Origin: an uncultured Campylobacter sp.
GTDB lineage: Bacteria > Campylobacterota > Campylobacteria > Campylobacterales > Campylobacteraceae
Reading direction: 5' to 3'
NCBI RefSeq assembly: GCF_938030785.1
Contig: NZ_CALHIK010000070.1
Span: forward strand, 1 to 30,912
Length of the DNA stretch: 30,912 nucleotides
Both the position numbers and the translations under genes were made by a program. Positions 30,677 through 30,912 of the stretch are shown piece by piece. The notes below the pieces were generated by a model that saw only the letters and a list, made by a program, of their open reading frames with translations, had not been told where the DNA came from and made no database searches. Positions within the stretch are counted from its first letter, which is position 1. Every line of letters begins with the position of its first letter.

Positions 30677-30722
30677 GCGGGCTAAATTTTAATTTGTCAT
30701 CCATATTAGATCCGTCGCGCTG
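30677..30722 (+). repeat. Dispersed repeat, copy 2
   Basis: It aligns with 17997-18043, sharing GCGGG, TAAATTTTAA, TTTG, TCCAT and ATCCGTCG in order. The copy lies between the ABC operon leader and the tRNA promoter. The surrounding 30563-30784 holds no gene. Confidence 0.55.
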
Positions 30723-30784
30723 GAAGTTAAAATAAAGTCGCCTACGCCTAAAGCGGCATTTCATAGGGCTTATGAAAATTTATT

Positions 30785-30813
30785 TTGCGTTATTTTTGCT
30801 GAAAATATATAAT
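30785..30813 (+). promoter_or_regulatory. Promoter of the tRNA-Glu gene
   Basis: TTGCGT (30785-30790) and TATAAT (30808-30813) are separated by exactly 17 bases, a near-consensus sigma-70 promoter. The tRNA starts 50 bases after the -10, so a 5' leader of about 44 bases would be trimmed by RNase P. Confidence 0.75.
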
Positions 30814-30863
30814 TTAATCCAAAATTTATATACACTTCGCTATTATTTCGTTTTAAATTTCGC

Positions 30864-30912
30864 GGCCCACTCGTCTAGTGGTTAGGACGCTGGCCTCTCA
30901 CGCCGGTAACAG
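30864..30912 (+). tRNA. tRNA-Glu (anticodon CUC), 3' part outside window
   Basis: The sequence begins with the acceptor strand GGCCCAC, then TC, the D-arm GTCTAGTGGTTAGGAC, and the anticodon arm CTGGC-CTCTCAC-GCCGG, which has a T-G pair at its second position. The loop reads C-T-CTC-A-C, so the anticodon is CUC, decoding GAG. The D-arm and the TAACAG after the anticodon stem match bacterial tRNA-Glu. The T-arm and 3' acceptor strand lie beyond the window edge. Confidence 0.9.

Overview
The window looks like a chromosomal segment of a Campylobacter-type epsilonproteobacterium, probably one of the higher-GC oral species near C. gracilis, C. showae or C. rectus. The species is inferred, not proven. 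The grounds are the C-terminal part of an epsilonproteobacterial-type fumarate reductase FrdB, a class II (plant-type) DAHP synthase, Campylobacter-style promoters with a strong TATAAT and little -35, and gene-free stretches full of AAATTTTAAAATTT-like palindromes between GC-richer genes.

Layout. 1-1100: the 3' end of frdB with a terminator, then two small paralogous helical proteins. 1535-2974: a membrane-anchored ankyrin protein. 3245-4520 (minus): a small anchored coiled-coil protein and a RarD-type exporter. 4625-5968: DAHP synthase. 5978-7010: about 1 kb without a gene. 7047-8687 (minus): acpS, a cyclophilin and yebC. 8821-11226: copper chaperone and copper ATPase. 11632-12870: a second, exported ankyrin protein. 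13291-16592: an NhaC-type antiporter overlapping trmA, the latter carrying a repeat insertion of about 160 codons. 16694-17905: ilvA. 17906-18590: gene-free DNA with a diverged inverted repeat that can form G-quadruplexes. 18624-19790: a DUF4230 protein and an unknown partner. 20458-22205: a wrecked phosphoethanolamine-transferase gene. 22705-24855: a short autotransporter. 25492-26867 (minus): tandemly duplicated membrane proteins. 27391-30526 (minus): an amino-acid ABC transporter operon with two binding proteins and a cysteine-codon-rich leader peptide. 30864 to the end: a tRNA-Glu(CUC) cut by the window edge.

Most of the window is housekeeping and membrane physiology: fumarate respiration, aromatic and branched-chain amino acid synthesis, copper export, ion exchange and amino acid uptake. 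The strongest candidate for an undescribed system is upstream of the ABC operon. A 15-residue open frame (MKNDMCDMCCCETKS) with a good ribosome binding site has four Cys codons, three of them consecutive. It is followed by a 49-nt stem-loop and by a second stem that would mask the Shine-Dalgarno sequence of the first transporter gene. One arm of the first stem can also pair with the masking strand, so this looks like a cysteine-sensing switch on a cystine/cysteine importer. The second notable structure is the 15-bp-period repeat array inside trmA.
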